DNA from: Tetrapisispora phaffii CBS 4417
Lineage: Eukaryota > Ascomycota > Saccharomycetes > Saccharomycetales > Saccharomycetaceae
DNA: 64,000 bases
Direction of reading: 5' to 3'
Assembly: GCF_000236905.1 (NCBI RefSeq)
Contig: NC_016530.1
Coordinates: 248,001 to 312,000, forward strand
Shown: piece by piece, positions 31,939 to 42,146 of the stretch
Position numbering within the stretch: position 1 is the first letter of the stretch
Layout of the letters: each line of letters begins with the position of its first letter
Translations under genes and position numbers: made by a program
Notes under the pieces: generated by a model
Databases searched by the model: none
Told to the model about the DNA's origin: nothing
What the model saw: the letters and a program-made list of their open reading frames with translations, nothing else

Positions 31939-32303
31939 CTAATATTGATATCTTGTTTACGTTTTTCAATTAACAGAACTCTACATAATTGTACTCTTTA
32001 TAAACTTTCACATTTTTGTATTCTTATTTTATGCGATTCTATTAAAAATAGGTTAGGTTCCTACATGTGGATGATACTTAATGTATATATATAAGTGCTA
32101 TACTCTGTAACAATTTGATTATTGAAGCGTAACATGCATATTATTTATATATGTATGGATGATATGGAAGGGAGGTAATGGATACTGCTGTGGATGATAG
32201 GAAATGCCCGAATTGGCAAATGCATTAAATGTTCTCAATGTGTATAGCGAATGTTGTTCTGTGTTCTGGAAATTGGGAACATATTAAATTAAGTAAAATG
32301 ATA
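31939..32303. other. Spacer downstream of MTL1/MID2
   Basis: 365 bp containing the promoter of the 416-residue gene and the 3' flank of the mucin gene. AT-rich; nothing else seen. Confidence 0.4.
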
Positions 32304-33620
32304 TTAAAAGTTTCTTGGATTAATTTCATTCGAATCGTTATCTTCGTAATATTTATTTTCTTCGATACTGGTGAAATTCGAATTACTTGAGTCACTATTA
32401 CTTTTAGCATGACTATTACGGTTTTCATTTACGGCATTGTCCACATGATCTGGTTCTTCATTCAAATCACTTGGTAATCCATTCTGTATCCTTATTGTTC
32501 CACGACCATTGTAGTTTTGATTTGTTCTAATACTTCCATTTCTATCTATTGTCGTTGCTGGTAATCTGGGAGAAGGGAGTTGGTTTAAGCTATGGCCTCT
32601 GCTATGTCTAAATTCATCCCTTGTGACCAGGAGATCTAATGAATCGTCATTATTTAAAGATGAACGATCATTCAATTGTTCATCTAAATCTGAAGAAGAA
32701 CCACCAAGCGGGGATTTGGTTTCGTACTTTTCGCTTGTATCTTTCCCCAGTAGGTTATACCACCAAGCTGTAAATTTATTTGCACTGTATGCAGTAACGA
32801 CTTGGCCATCTGAATTAATAAAATCAGTCTTCTTTGATTGTATGCAAAAAATATAGAAAATGATTAATAACGCTAGAAGCACTGGAACACCAATACCGAC
32901 GACACAACCGATGACGATATTTCTATTCTTTTTTGAAAGACCACTATGATTATTTGCATTTGTATTATTATTATTTGCACTAGCGGTGGCTGTTGCTGAC
33001 AATGTGACATAGATATCAGAAAGGATGGTTGAACCGTTGATAACTGTTGTTAGAGTTGCTCTAAGCAAAGACGCCGAAGATTCTGCACTAGTAGAAGGTT
33101 CATCCATGGAAGATGAAGGGGATTCATATGCTGTTGAAGAAGGTTGGTGTTGCGAAGTAGATTCGGTTTGACTAAAGGAGGACTCGTAGGAACTTGATGA
33201 TTCATATGTTGAAGAAGAGGACTCTGTTATTGATGAACGTTCCGTATGACTAGAACTTGAGCTTGATGACGACGATGACGACGACGATGATTCCGACGAT
33301 TCCGACGACGATGATGTTAAAGATGATGACGACAAGTACGACGACGATACGTACGATGTAGTTAATGATGACGACTGGAATAAGCTCGAAGAGTATCCGG
33401 TGGAACTCGACATCTGTTGAGAACTCCCATTATTCTCACTGGCAGAAGAGTACAGAGACGAAAACCTGTATTGGGAGAAAGTAGAAGAGTAACTCCTTGG
33501 CGTAGTGCTATTATCTGAAGCAGCTAGAACATTAGCACCATTAAACCATGTAGCAGCCAGCACATAGGACAACTTGAGCAGCATATTAATAAAAATAGTA
33601 GGAATGATTCTGTGTAGCAC
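32304..33620 (-). CDS. MTL1: Cell-wall integrity sensor of the MID2/MTL1 family
   Basis: A type I plasma-membrane mechanosensor that signals through Rom2 to Rho1 and Pkc1. The 438-residue protein has an N-terminal signal region (about 1-34), a heavily Ser/Thr-rich, presumably O-mannosylated ectodomain with a run of about 14 consecutive Ser near residue 111, a single membrane span at about 235-260 and a cytosolic tail. The juxtamembrane and tail sequence, [17 protein letters not shown] followed by [13 protein letters not shown] and [14 protein letters not shown], is the family signature. It is the ohnologue pair MTL1 (YGR023W)/MID2 (YLR332W) in S. cerevisiae; the flanking genes VMA7 and UGA1 favour MTL1, but MID2 cannot be excluded. 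The tail is Asn- and Asp-rich. Confidence 0.92.
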   Translation of the reverse strand: MLHRIIPTIFINMLLKLSYVLAATWFNGANVLAASDNSTTPRSYSSTFSQYRFSSLYSSASENNGSSQQMSSSTGYSSSLFQSSSLTTSYVSSSYLSSSSLTSSSSESSESSSSSSSSSSSSSSHTERSSITESSSSTYESSSSYESSFSQTESTSQHQPSSTAYESPSSSMDEPSTSAESSASLLRATLTTVINGSTILSDIYVTLSATATASANNNNTNANNHSGLSKKNRNIVIGCVVGIGVPVLLALLIIFYIFCIQSKKTDFINSDGQVVTAYSANKFTAWWYNLLGKDTSEKYETKSPLGGSSSDLDEQLNDRSSLNNDDSLDLLVTRDEFRHSRGHSLNQLPSPRLPATTIDRNGSIRTNQNYNGRGTIRIQNGLPSDLNEEPDHVDNAVNENRNSHAKSNSDSSNSNFTSIEENKYYEDNDSNEINPRNF

Positions 33621-34950
33621 AACTAACTAGTCCAATTACAAGCAACTGCGATCCGATGCTTTACAGAGCAAGTGAACTTTTCAACGAAGGGATAGTAATC
33701 TGAAAGCTAATGTTCTTATATATATATATATATATATATATTTGTCTCTGGATCGGAATGCTTATTCTGAATCGTTAGAATCAGGATGTGTGATATAAGA
33801 TTGGAACTCCTTATCGAGACGGATAATCGACACTGTGTGTCAGGTAAGATAGTTAAATAGAGCAATGATATATTGCTATTTGAAATGTTTGATCTCGAGG
33901 AATAGACAGCATTGGGCTTGTCGATGTATCAGCAGTGTGTTGTTTTGTTATTTTTATATTTCTTTTTCAGTTTTTTTTCACTTTCTTTTTCTTTCACATG
34001 ACAACAGCCCGTAGGACCGCCGGGGAGAAATCTCCGCACCCACCATTGAACCCGTCATGTGCGGTGTTTACTGTATTCCCAGGCCGTCTATACCCAAATA
34101 GGCAATAATGAAAGCACCCATGCTGCCTCCGCTGCCGCCTCACTGCTGCGCTACGCGCAGCAGTGAGCTCCCCAATAAAACACGCACACTTGCGCGCGGC
34201 AGTCTCTAACATCTCAGATATTTCCTGAGAAGGTATAAATCCAGCCCTGCGGGGTTCACAGCCAAAACTGCCAGAACATGCAATTGATACTAATTATAGC
34301 AGGTCTCTCTAGCCAGCTTTTTCCCGTCCCCTCTTCCGTTTTTCAGTAAATCCCGAAGATTCACAGAGTCCAGAGTTCCCCCCGGACAAGAAATCTGGCA
34401 GTCACGCACCCGTCCGCACGCCCAGTTCTCTCTTGCCCGCGCAAACCACGCACAACTCCATCTGTAAACAAAGACGCGAAAAACAGGACCGCAACACAAT
34501 CTCGCCCAGAAAGCCACTGCGGGAAATCACTACCCTGACCAGTACACGTCGTTGCCAGCTGCTGCCGTTCGCTCTCGCAGCCCGCCATCGCCGTCTCATC
34601 GTCGTTTCAGATTGTTAAAAATAGATCGAGCCGGGTAATATTTGGCCATCGCACGTGATGTGCAACTTGTTGAGCCCAAGTCAGGTTTGTTACCCGACAC
34701 ATCGGTATATATATATACATTTTTGCAACAAATGGCTTTACGATACAATATAGATAGCTTTTATTCAGCCTACTGGCATGCGTATCTGCACAGATGGTAA
34801 GGTATAATAGCACATTCCATATATCAATTAACTGTCGTGCTATACATATAATCGATATTCGAGGCTTCTATTCTTTCTGTAAAAAATTCTTGTGCAGTGA
34901 GAGGAAATTGAACGTATTCCAATCCCACTTATTACACACATAAATACAGA
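33621..34950. promoter_or_regulatory. MTL1/VMA7 divergent intergenic region
   Basis: 1.33 kb between divergent genes. It contains a (TA)n run at 33716-33741, a T-rich/poly-pyrimidine block near 33940-34000, a GC-rich part (about 34000-34640) with the hairpin at 34139-34167, Reb1-type sites CCGGGTAA at 34631-34638 and TTACCCG at 34690-34696, and a CACGTG (Cbf1/Pho4-type) at 34652-34657. TATATATATACAT at 34706-34720 may be the VMA7 TATA region. Confidence 0.5.
34139..34167. repeat. Perfect 13-bp inverted repeat with 3-nt loop
   Basis: CTCACTGCTGCGC, loop TAC, then its exact complement GCGCAGCAGTGAG. As RNA or single-stranded DNA this would be a very stable GC-rich hairpin. No T tract follows. 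Confidence 0.9.
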
Positions 34951-35310
34951 ATGTCCGTTGACAAACGTACTTTGATCGCAGTTATAGGAGACGAAGATAC
35001 AGCAACTGGCTTGCTGCTAGCTGGGATTGGACAAATCACTCCAGAGACGCAGGAGAAGAACTTTTTTGTTTATGAAGAGAACAAGACCACCAAAGAAGAT
35101 GTCTTGGAGAAGTTCCAATTCTTCACCCAAGAAAGAGATGATATTGCTATTTTATTAATTAATCAATACGTGGCAGAAAAGATTAGGGCAGACATTGATT
35201 CGTATTCAAATGCTTTTCCAGCAATATTGGAAATCCCATCAAAGGACCACCCATATGATCCAGAGAAGGACTCAGTCTTGAAGAGAGTCAGAAGGTTATT
35301 TGGTGAGTGA
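34951..35310 (+). CDS. VMA7: V-type ATPase subunit F
   Basis: Subunit F sits in the central stalk of the V1 sector that couples ATP hydrolysis to proton pumping into the vacuole. The 119-residue product (118 in S. cerevisiae) shows the family start [22 protein letters not shown], then [22 protein letters not shown] and the end [24 protein letters not shown]. It is VMA7/YGR020C by sequence and by its place convergent with UGA1 (YGR019W). Confidence 0.97.
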   Translation: MSVDKRTLIAVIGDEDTATGLLLAGIGQITPETQEKNFFVYEENKTTKEDVLEKFQFFTQERDDIAILLINQYVAEKIRADIDSYSNAFPAILEIPSKDHPYDPEKDSVLKRVRRLFGE

Positions 35311-35364
35311 GTCAAATTGTATACTGAAGATAAATCAATACCACAACATCACATTAAATAAATA

Positions 35365-35368
<4 letters not shown>

Positions 35369-35443
<75 letters not shown>
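35369..35443. repeat. (AAT)n microsatellite
   Basis: About 75 bp of nearly uninterrupted AAT triplets between the convergent VMA7 and UGA1 3' ends. The array is in the shared 3' untranslated region. Confidence 0.95.
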
Positions 35444-35542
35444 GAATTAAGATAACAATGTATTTTTTTTTTATTAGTCTAACTATATCTATGTAAAGGC
35501 AGGCACATCTTATGTGCCAACAAAAATAGGGCTGTATTGTCT

Positions 35543-36961
35543 TCAAGCAGACAATTCGTAAAGCGATTTTTCAAGAGCTTCAATAAAGATATCCGCATGT
35601 TTAATATCAAATGTAAGTGATGGCCTCAATCTGATAGATTTTGTTGAGCAACCGCCTACGTTACAGCCATTGCTTTTTAAAAGCGCCAACAATTCATCTC
35701 GCTGTTCGTTATTTTCAACATCCCAGGCAATGAAAGTTGCCCTGTTTGCACCTCTTAATCTTTGTAAGTAGTTTGGATAAACAACTGCCAATTTAGTTAG
35801 CTTACTCATCAAATAGTCTCCAACTTCGTTGACATGTGTGATCAGGTCCTTCTTAACGATTTCTTCACAGATTACGTTGGCAATTAAAAATCGTGCTGGA
35901 TCACCGCACCATGTATTAAATTGCCTATACTTCATGTTTGGGATAAAATCTGGATCATGGAAGAAATACCCGGCACTTTGAAATTTCTTAGAGAATGTCA
36001 CTAAATCAGGGGGTGGTTCAATAGCGGCATGTTCATGGCACCACATTTTACCAGTTGCACCCACTCCGGTTTGGACTTCATCGATAATATAAACAATTCC
36101 ATATTTTAAAGTAATTCTCTCAAAGACTGCAAAAAATAAAGCAGAAGCATGATTATCTCCACCTTCTGATTGAATTGGTTCAATAATTAAAGCAGCAACT
36201 GGGCAATACCAAGTTTTAATAATTTCTTCAACATTCAGTACACATTCGTCATCAACTTTTTTATTAAACTCTTGATTATCTTCCAATGGATATTTATAAA
36301 CCGGATATGGTGCATGCGGCCAGTTAAAAGCCGGTAAATCTAATTTATGGATTGGTTTCGAACAAGTAACAGAAGCTGTAGCAAATAATCTGCCATGAAA
36401 TGCGTTCTTAAATGATAATACAGCTAAATCTGGAGAACCTGGTGCTTGATTGTCCATTACACTCGCATTTTCGTCTTCTGTATATTTAGTTTTAAAACCT
36501 CTTTTTTTGCCACAATAATACATGAACGCAGCTTTGAAGGCCAGTTCATTTGCGTCTGACCCAGATAATCCTGACCAAATCTTATTTTGACCATTTGGAG
36601 CAAATCTTAATAAATTTTGTAATTGCTTAGGCAATCTTTTTGATGGGAAATTGCCCATTGCAGGACGTTCGACCAAAGATTCGATCATCTCTTGACTTTT
36701 TGCAGCTTCGATCAACAAAGGATTATTATAACCCAAAGCAATTGACGCAATCTGTTGATAAAGATCCAAATAATAGTTCCCATCTAGGTCGCAAATATAG
36801 TTACCAATTGACTTCTCATAATCAGCAATAAAGTAAACAGCTCTTGTATCGAATACTTTTGATAGTTCATTCAACTGATTAATTGTTTCTTCAGAAGGTT
36901 CGATTGACTTCAATATAGGTCTTTCTGGTTCATTGGGATAGTACTCACTTGATATTGTCAT
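35543..36961 (-). CDS. UGA1: 4-aminobutyrate (GABA) transaminase
   Basis: A PLP enzyme that transfers the amino group of GABA to 2-oxoglutarate, allowing GABA to be used as nitrogen source. The 472-residue protein (471 in S. cerevisiae) is a class III aminotransferase: GLSGSDANE at about 131-139, FHGR near 188, IIEPIQSEGGD at about 259-269, the cofactor-contacting DEVQTGVGATG at 294-304, and the Schiff-base lysine in TFSKKFQSAG (K325 or K326). The promoter carries tandem GATA sites, consistent with nitrogen catabolite control of UGA genes. Confidence 0.97.
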   Translation of the reverse strand: MTISSEYYPNEPERPILKSIEPSEETINQLNELSKVFDTRAVYFIADYEKSIGNYICDLDGNYYLDLYQQIASIALGYNNPLLIEAAKSQEMIESLVERPAMGNFPSKRLPKQLQNLLRFAPNGQNKIWSGLSGSDANELAFKAAFMYYCGKKRGFKTKYTEDENASVMDNQAPGSPDLAVLSFKNAFHGRLFATASVTCSKPIHKLDLPAFNWPHAPYPVYKYPLEDNQEFNKKVDDECVLNVEEIIKTWYCPVAALIIEPIQSEGGDNHASALFFAVFERITLKYGIVYIIDEVQTGVGATGKMWCHEHAAIEPPPDLVTFSKKFQSAGYFFHDPDFIPNMKYRQFNTWCGDPARFLIANVICEEIVKKDLITHVNEVGDYLMSKLTKLAVVYPNYLQRLRGANRATFIAWDVENNEQRDELLALLKSNGCNVGGCSTKSIRLRPSLTFDIKHADIFIEALEKSLYELSA

Positions 36962-37217
36962 GTTTTTTTGTTTTATATAGTGACTATGAAAAAGTATGAT
37001 AACAAACTTGTTTTATTATATCAATTGAAATGTCAATGAAAAAATAAAAAAGGACTGCACCACCCAACGTAAAAACCATATAATGCGCATTTAAAAGTAA
37101 TAATAATGGTTTATATATGAACAATATTGCATTTTTCAATTAAAGAAAGAACAAAACATCATCGGACAATGTTTACCATTATAGAAGGGGTAAATTATTT
37201 AGTTCAATTGAATGTAC

Positions 37218-37236
37218 TATCTTATCTTATCTTATC
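37218..37236 (-). promoter_or_regulatory. Tandem GATA-factor sites upstream of UGA1
   Basis: Three overlapping CTTATC units (37221-37226, 37226-37231, 37231-37236) preceded by TATC at 37218 read GATAAG in tandem on the UGA1 strand, 260-275 bp upstream of its ATG. GATAAG is the UAS bound by Gln3/Gat1 and repressed by Dal80/Gzf3. One more CTTATC lies at 37422-37427. Function is inferred from the motif and from the known regulation of the GABA pathway. Confidence 0.7.
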
Positions 37237-37638
37237 TTAATATTAAGGTAAAGATCACGATCTTTTAGTAACCGAAAATTCATTCACATATGTTATCAAT
37301 TATCAATTGATATCTGTTCATTTGTTCATCTGTCATAATTCGTTATCTAAAAATGATTACATCTTTTTTTAATATTTCTTTTTTAACTCCCTTAATTTTA
37401 TACGTTTGTTTTTCTCTTTTTCTTATCTCCACCTTTTGAAAAAATGAAACGCAAATTTGTCCATTAACATTATCAATTTTGATTATTTATTAATATTATA
37501 AAGAAATCTCCAACAAATAAATTGAAGATTGGGTCAATTTACTCCAATTTTATAATGAATGACTCAGTAATAATACAACTGATTTGTTTGTTGGTGCGTT
37601 GTTTTTCCCACTGTATCTGTAATTCTTAATTAACCAGT

Positions 37639-38232
37639 TTATGCAGATTTGTACTTATATTTTAATGTTCTCAAATCAGTAATATCATTATTCAACAATT
37701 TTATCCAATATATGGTTAAATTGGAGATAATATATTGCAATGATGGTAAGAAAATAAATATATGCAATAATACACTAGTATTTTTATTTGTCTTATCTGC
37801 GACACTTGATATTTCTTTATAATTTGAGTAGAATAACCAATTAATTGTAATTATTATTATAATATTCAATATGTTTAATTTATTATTGTTAATATTAAAT
37901 TTAAACTTAAATTTATTAATCATTGGTAAATCTTTGATAATTATATTATATCTTAATATTATCAATGACAACAACATTGATTGTAATGATAATACAAATA
38001 TGATTTTAATTAGTCTGTTAGAATATTTCTTAATCAAAAATATATAAATACCACATATTATTAAATTCAATATAGTCAAAAAATTAATGTATTGCTTATT
38101 GTTATCATAGTTTATTATTTCTAATTTGTTAATTAATTCTTCTTGTTCGTCAATATCAAGTGGTATATCACCGACTTCGTTATCATAGCCAATTCCAAGT
38201 AATGCTCTGTTAATTTTTCTTAAACGGGACAT
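37639..38232 (-). CDS. Putative multipass membrane protein, YGR016W type
   Basis: A 197-residue protein between UGA1 and the EAT1-type gene, where S. cerevisiae has YGR016W, an uncharacterised membrane protein of 190 residues. The N-terminus MSRLRKINRALLGIGYDNE is followed by hydrophobic segments at about 50-66, 74-95, 122-138 and 153-172. The sequence is extremely rich in Ile, Asn, Leu and Lys, reflecting AT bias. No catalytic motif is seen and no function is assigned. Confidence 0.8.
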   Translation of the reverse strand: MSRLRKINRALLGIGYDNEVGDIPLDIDEQEELINKLEIINYDNNKQYINFLTILNLIICGIYIFLIKKYSNRLIKIIFVLSLQSMLLSLIILRYNIIIKDLPMINKFKFKFNINNNKLNILNIIIIITINWLFYSNYKEISSVADKTNKNTSVLLHIFIFLPSLQYIISNLTIYWIKLLNNDITDLRTLKYKYKSA

Positions 38233-38496
38233 CGTCTCATAATGTGTTCTGCTTTTATTATTTATACCAGATATTTTTAAGTTAAATATTATAGATGCAA
38301 ATTGAAATGATGATGAGAATTAAGGTCTCTTTATACATAATGATATTGAAATTTTGGAAAATTCATATAATTTCCCGGTCACGTGATAAAAATTAATTCA
38401 AATCATATAGATATTGTAGTAAACTCCCCCGATTGCAAAAAAAAAAATGGTAAAGAAGATTCAATAGTCATATCTTGATTCATTCACTGGTATGAT

Positions 38497-39510
38497 GTGA
38501 TGCTCTCAAACTTACATCTCTTGCAATATATAGTAAAAATATCACTTAAAAATATGCTTATAGCAAGAAGATCGTTCACTATATTTCATTCTTTAAAGCA
38601 GAAATTACCTGTAAAGGATATTGTAAAATTATCATTCGCCAAAGTTTCACCAACTAGTAACGTTAATTCTTCAAACAATGAAACTACTCAGGCTTTCGTT
38701 AATATCCATGGCTTACTTGGAAATAGATTGATTTTTAACTCAATATCTAAGACGTTGGCAAACACTTTTAATGCAGATGTTTATTCAATTGATTTAAGAA
38801 ATCACGGACAATCAGAAAGAGCATTTCCATATGATAACTTAACACTATCAAATGATGTGTGTTCATTTGTGGAGAAGCATATTGGTTTGAAGAAACCAGT
38901 CAATTTGATCGGTTTCTCTGCAGGTGGTAAAGTGGCAATGTTGACTGCTTTAAATAAAAATTTGAAGTTTAATTTGAATAAAATGATAATCATTGACATT
39001 TCACCGAATTATACAGATGAATTGGTACAGATTTTAATCGATAATTATAATTTAATAATGCAAATATTAAATAAAGAAATCTTAATTGAAAAAAATTCAA
39101 AAAATTGGAAGCAAAAAGTTACTAAATTATTTAACGACATAAAATCATCCGATCCCTCGACTTCATTATATTTCAGTTCAGGCTTCACTCATTATGCGAA
39201 AAATAATGAAGTTGATCATGAAAACAACTACATTGAATATAACATACCATTGGAATCTATGCCAGGCATAGTCCAATCAGCTAAAGACTGGCCAATTTTG
39301 ACTCAAAATCCAAATTTAAACGAAACTTCGAGTGTACCAACTTGTTTCTTTAAAGCATTAAAATCGCCAATTATGACAAATGATTACACTTCTATTAAAA
39401 ATGTGTTCCCAAATTTAAGTGTCGTAGAATTTAATTGTTGTCATAATTTATTTCTTGATGCTCCAAAAGAATGTTTGGATTATATTATTAAGTATGTCAA
39501 AACTGAATAA
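38497..39510 (+). CDS. EAT1: Alpha/beta hydrolase, ethanol acetyltransferase-like (EAT1/YGR015C)
   Basis: A 337-residue alpha/beta hydrolase. It has the oxyanion-side HGLLG motif at 71-75, DLRNHGQSE at 99-107, and nucleophile elbow GFSAGG with Ser141. Asp167 (IIDIS) and His316 (CCHNLF) fit the rest of a catalytic triad. Eat1 makes ethyl acetate in mitochondria, with thioesterase and esterase side activities. The position between YGR016W and MSB2 is that of YGR015C; the related IMO32 is an alternative by sequence family but not by context. The N-terminus is basic and hydroxylated (LIARRSFTIFHSL), so a mitochondrial presequence is likely; the in-frame ATG at codon 20 may be the real start. Confidence 0.86.
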   Translation: MMLSNLHLLQYIVKISLKNMLIARRSFTIFHSLKQKLPVKDIVKLSFAKVSPTSNVNSSNNETTQAFVNIHGLLGNRLIFNSISKTLANTFNADVYSIDLRNHGQSERAFPYDNLTLSNDVCSFVEKHIGLKKPVNLIGFSAGGKVAMLTALNKNLKFNLNKMIIIDISPNYTDELVQILIDNYNLIMQILNKEILIEKNSKNWKQKVTKLFNDIKSSDPSTSLYFSSGFTHYAKNNEVDHENNYIEYNIPLESMPGIVQSAKDWPILTQNPNLNETSSVPTCFFKALKSPIMTNDYTSIKNVFPNLSVVEFNCCHNLFLDAPKECLDYIIKYVKTE

Positions 39511-39665
39511 AAATTCTTGCAGAAAATATATGAGGGTATTTCGTTATTGAACTATATTTTTTAATATGTATTATGTAGTTGGGTATTAATCATATGAGCT
39601 TTATAAATCTATGAGAAAAAATTCATATAGAAAAATGGCATTTATACAATAAAGCGGGAAATGAA

Positions 39666-42146
39666 CTAGATATCATTCCATCCTAAAGAATTTTGAGTTG
39701 CTATTGGTTTGGAAATGACGTACTTACCTTTAAGCCTAGTATTGGAACTGTGTCTTGTATTAGATGGTTCATTAGGACCAGCTGCTTCATCAGTGTTATC
39801 GATCCAGTTGGCAATCTTCAGAGAGGCAGAAATGGAATGCCTTATATCGCTTCTTAACATGTTCTTTTCTAAATCATGGAACTTCTTTTCGGAGGCATAT
39901 TCGCTGCTACTTATACTAGAATTGTCATCTGAGATGATGTTATTCCCAGCATTTTTTTGTTTATATTTCATGACTAAATATCTTGAGAACAGAATCATCG
40001 ATGCAATATAAAGTGTACCACCAATAATAATACCAATAATAAATCCAGTTAACTTACTTTTATTCATTGAAGATACGCTACCAGAGACCGACTTACTATT
40101 TGTATCTAATGTGCCAAATTCTAGATCACTAGATGAATCATAATCATCGTCAGCTGATGAACTGTCTGAACTTGAACTGCTACTAGATGAACTTGAAGTA
40201 TCTAAGTTAACCAAGCCAGTGAGAGGAATATTTTGATCAATTAAATTAACCAAAGCTAATCTTGAGCCTGTATTCAACGTGTATAGTGGACTGTCCGAAT
40301 CTTTTATTAGACTAGATAATTCATCGATACTATCAGATGGGAAATACACTTCAGCAACCAATACGGTATAATTGTAATTGCTTAGAGAATAAGGGACTAA
40401 TTTCAAAATAGAGACAGATGAATCGTTTGCAAACTGGAAAGGGAGATCTAGTGCTTCAGGTAAAAATGCAAAAATTTGTGCACTAGAAACAGGGTTATCA
40501 AGGACGAAGTCATAGTTCAATGCTTCTTTAAAACCGATGGTAATTAAAGTGTAGCCAGATGGTACTGGAATGGTGGTGGGAGCTGCAATGGCCTTTGGTT
40601 TAATTCTCGTTGTAGATACAGTTTGAGTAGAACTTACACTATTTTGAGTTTTATCTGATTCTGTGATTATTCTTGTTGGAACCCACCAATTTGATGATGT
40701 GTTAGAAGCAAAAAATGTGGTAGTAGATGAAAATTCAGTGATATCAGAAGAAGATGTAACCAGTGTTGGTATATCTTTTGGTGTCGATGATATTGGAGTT
40801 TGCAAAGTATCGAAAGCAGATGATGTAGTAGCGACAGTTGAAGTTCCACTATTTGTTATTGTTGATTCGATAATTTCGGATTCTGGCGATTCAGGGATAG
40901 CAGAAGACAAATAAACCGAACTCAAAGTAGTTGTGGAAGCTCTAGCAATGGATGACGATGGTGGCAGAATTTGTGATGCCTCAGTGTTAGATGATGTTCC
41001 TACTAATGATGTTGTGGTACTATTGGAAACTGAAAGTGTGGTTGTACTTGAAGGAACAACTCCAAAAGATTTACTATCGGTTATTAGGACTGAGGAGATA
41101 GTTTCAGTTTGAGACGATGATGTGATATTAGTTGGTGGGATTGAAGAAACGCTGATTGATGATTTTGAACTGGTTTCAGTGGGTATAGTTGATGGAATCA
41201 CATCTGATGGTGGTGGTGAAGCGATAGTAGTTGGGACCGTAGAAGAGGCACTAGCAGTTGCTACTATTGACGAAGTGGCAGGCAATTGTTGCGTTGATGA
41301 CGTTGCAGGCAATTGTTGTGTCGATGAAGTGGCGGGCAACTCTTGCGTTGATGAAGTGATAGGCAACTCTTGCATCGATGATGTGGGAGGCAACTGTTGT
41401 GCCGATGAGGTTTCAGGCAACTGTGGCATCGATGAAATGGTAGACGACTCTTGCGTTGATGAGGTTTCAGGCAACTCTTGCGTTGATGAAGTGATAGGCA
41501 ACTCTTGCATCGATGATGTGGGAGGCAACTGTTGTGCCGATGAGGTTTCAGGCAACTGTGGCATCGATGAAATGGTAGACGACTCTTGCGTTGATGAAGT
41601 GATAGGCAACTCTTGCATCGATGAAGCGGCAGACAACACTTGCGTCGATGACGTGGCAGACAACTCTTGTGTCAATGACGTGGCAGACAACTGTTCAGTC
41701 GATGACGTGGCAGACAACTGTTCAGTCGATGATGTGGTAGGCAACACTTGTATTGATGAGGTTGCAGGCAATTCTTGTGATGACGATGTAAGAGGTGATG
41801 GCTGTGTTGAGGATGTCTCGATCACTAGTGGTGTCGATGATGATATCACATTTAGTTCTGATGCTGCACTACTCAGCAATGTTGTTAAAGTGGTACCTGT
41901 TGGTGAAGATGATCCAAATACTATTGTTTGGAGACTACTGGATTCAGTTGGAATGACAATCATAGAGCTTGCAGATCTCGAAGATCTCGAAAACAAACTT
42001 GGAATGGTGCCGTTCCCATAAATCTTATTGCCTAAAGAATGTACCACCGCAGCGTTAGTGGCTCTGGAGTTTCTGATTTGTTGAGCATTCCCATTGGCAG
42101 TCACTACTGCAAAAATAAACGACAGTAGGTATAATGAGAACCACAT
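39666..42146 (-). CDS. MSB2: Signalling mucin Msb2
   Basis: A type I membrane mucin at the head of the filamentous-growth and HOG MAPK pathways. The 826-residue protein has a signal peptide (about 1-18), a Ser/Thr-rich domain with tandem 10-11-residue repeats of the SSTQELPATSS type (about 108-290), and a conserved globular Msb2/Hkr1 homology region (about 526-640, GYTLITIGFKEALNYDF). An acidic Ser-rich stretch, one membrane span (about 699-726) and a tail of about 100 residues follow. It is shorter than S. cerevisiae Msb2 (about 1300), mostly in the mucin repeats. MSB2 is YGR014W, next to SNU71, as here. Confidence 0.93.
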   Translation of the reverse strand: MWFSLYLLSFIFAVVTANGNAQQIRNSRATNAAVVHSLGNKIYGNGTIPSLFSRSSRSASSMIVIPTESSSLQTIVFGSSSPTGTTLTTLLSSAASELNVISSSTPLVIETSSTQPSPLTSSSQELPATSSIQVLPTTSSTEQLSATSSTEQLSATSLTQELSATSSTQVLSAASSMQELPITSSTQESSTISSMPQLPETSSAQQLPPTSSMQELPITSSTQELPETSSTQESSTISSMPQLPETSSAQQLPPTSSMQELPITSSTQELPATSSTQQLPATSSTQQLPATSSIVATASASSTVPTTIASPPPSDVIPSTIPTETSSKSSISVSSIPPTNITSSSQTETISSVLITDSKSFGVVPSSTTTLSVSNSTTTSLVGTSSNTEASQILPPSSSIARASTTTLSSVYLSSAIPESPESEIIESTITNSGTSTVATTSSAFDTLQTPISSTPKDIPTLVTSSSDITEFSSTTTFFASNTSSNWWVPTRIITESDKTQNSVSSTQTVSTTRIKPKAIAAPTTIPVPSGYTLITIGFKEALNYDFVLDNPVSSAQIFAFLPEALDLPFQFANDSSVSILKLVPYSLSNYNYTVLVAEVYFPSDSIDELSSLIKDSDSPLYTLNTGSRLALVNLIDQNIPLTGLVNLDTSSSSSSSSSSDSSSADDDYDSSSDLEFGTLDTNSKSVSGSVSSMNKSKLTGFIIGIIIGGTLYIASMILFSRYLVMKYKQKNAGNNIISDDNSSISSSEYASEKKFHDLEKNMLRSDIRHSISASLKIANWIDNTDEAAGPNEPSNTRHSSNTRLKGKYVISKPIATQNSLGWNDI
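41270..41780 (-). repeat. Mucin-repeat array in MSB2
   Basis: About 30-33-bp degenerate tandem units encoding LP-TSSTQE-type decapeptides. Larger blocks of several units are duplicated: the segment 41341-41460 recurs at about 41482-41601. The array also opens a long antisense frame (41122-42021) that is only a shadow of the repeats. Confidence 0.85.

Noticed and set aside
38497..39510. Assignment of the alpha/beta hydrolase to IMO32
   Set aside because: IMO32 would be expected between POP6 and FKS; this gene lies between YGR016W-type and MSB2, the place of EAT1/YGR015C.
41122..42021. A 299-codon open frame on the plus strand within MSB2
   Set aside because: It is the antisense shadow of the Ser/Thr-rich mucin repeats; its Cys/Val/Asp periodicity follows the repeat unit and it has no family resemblance.
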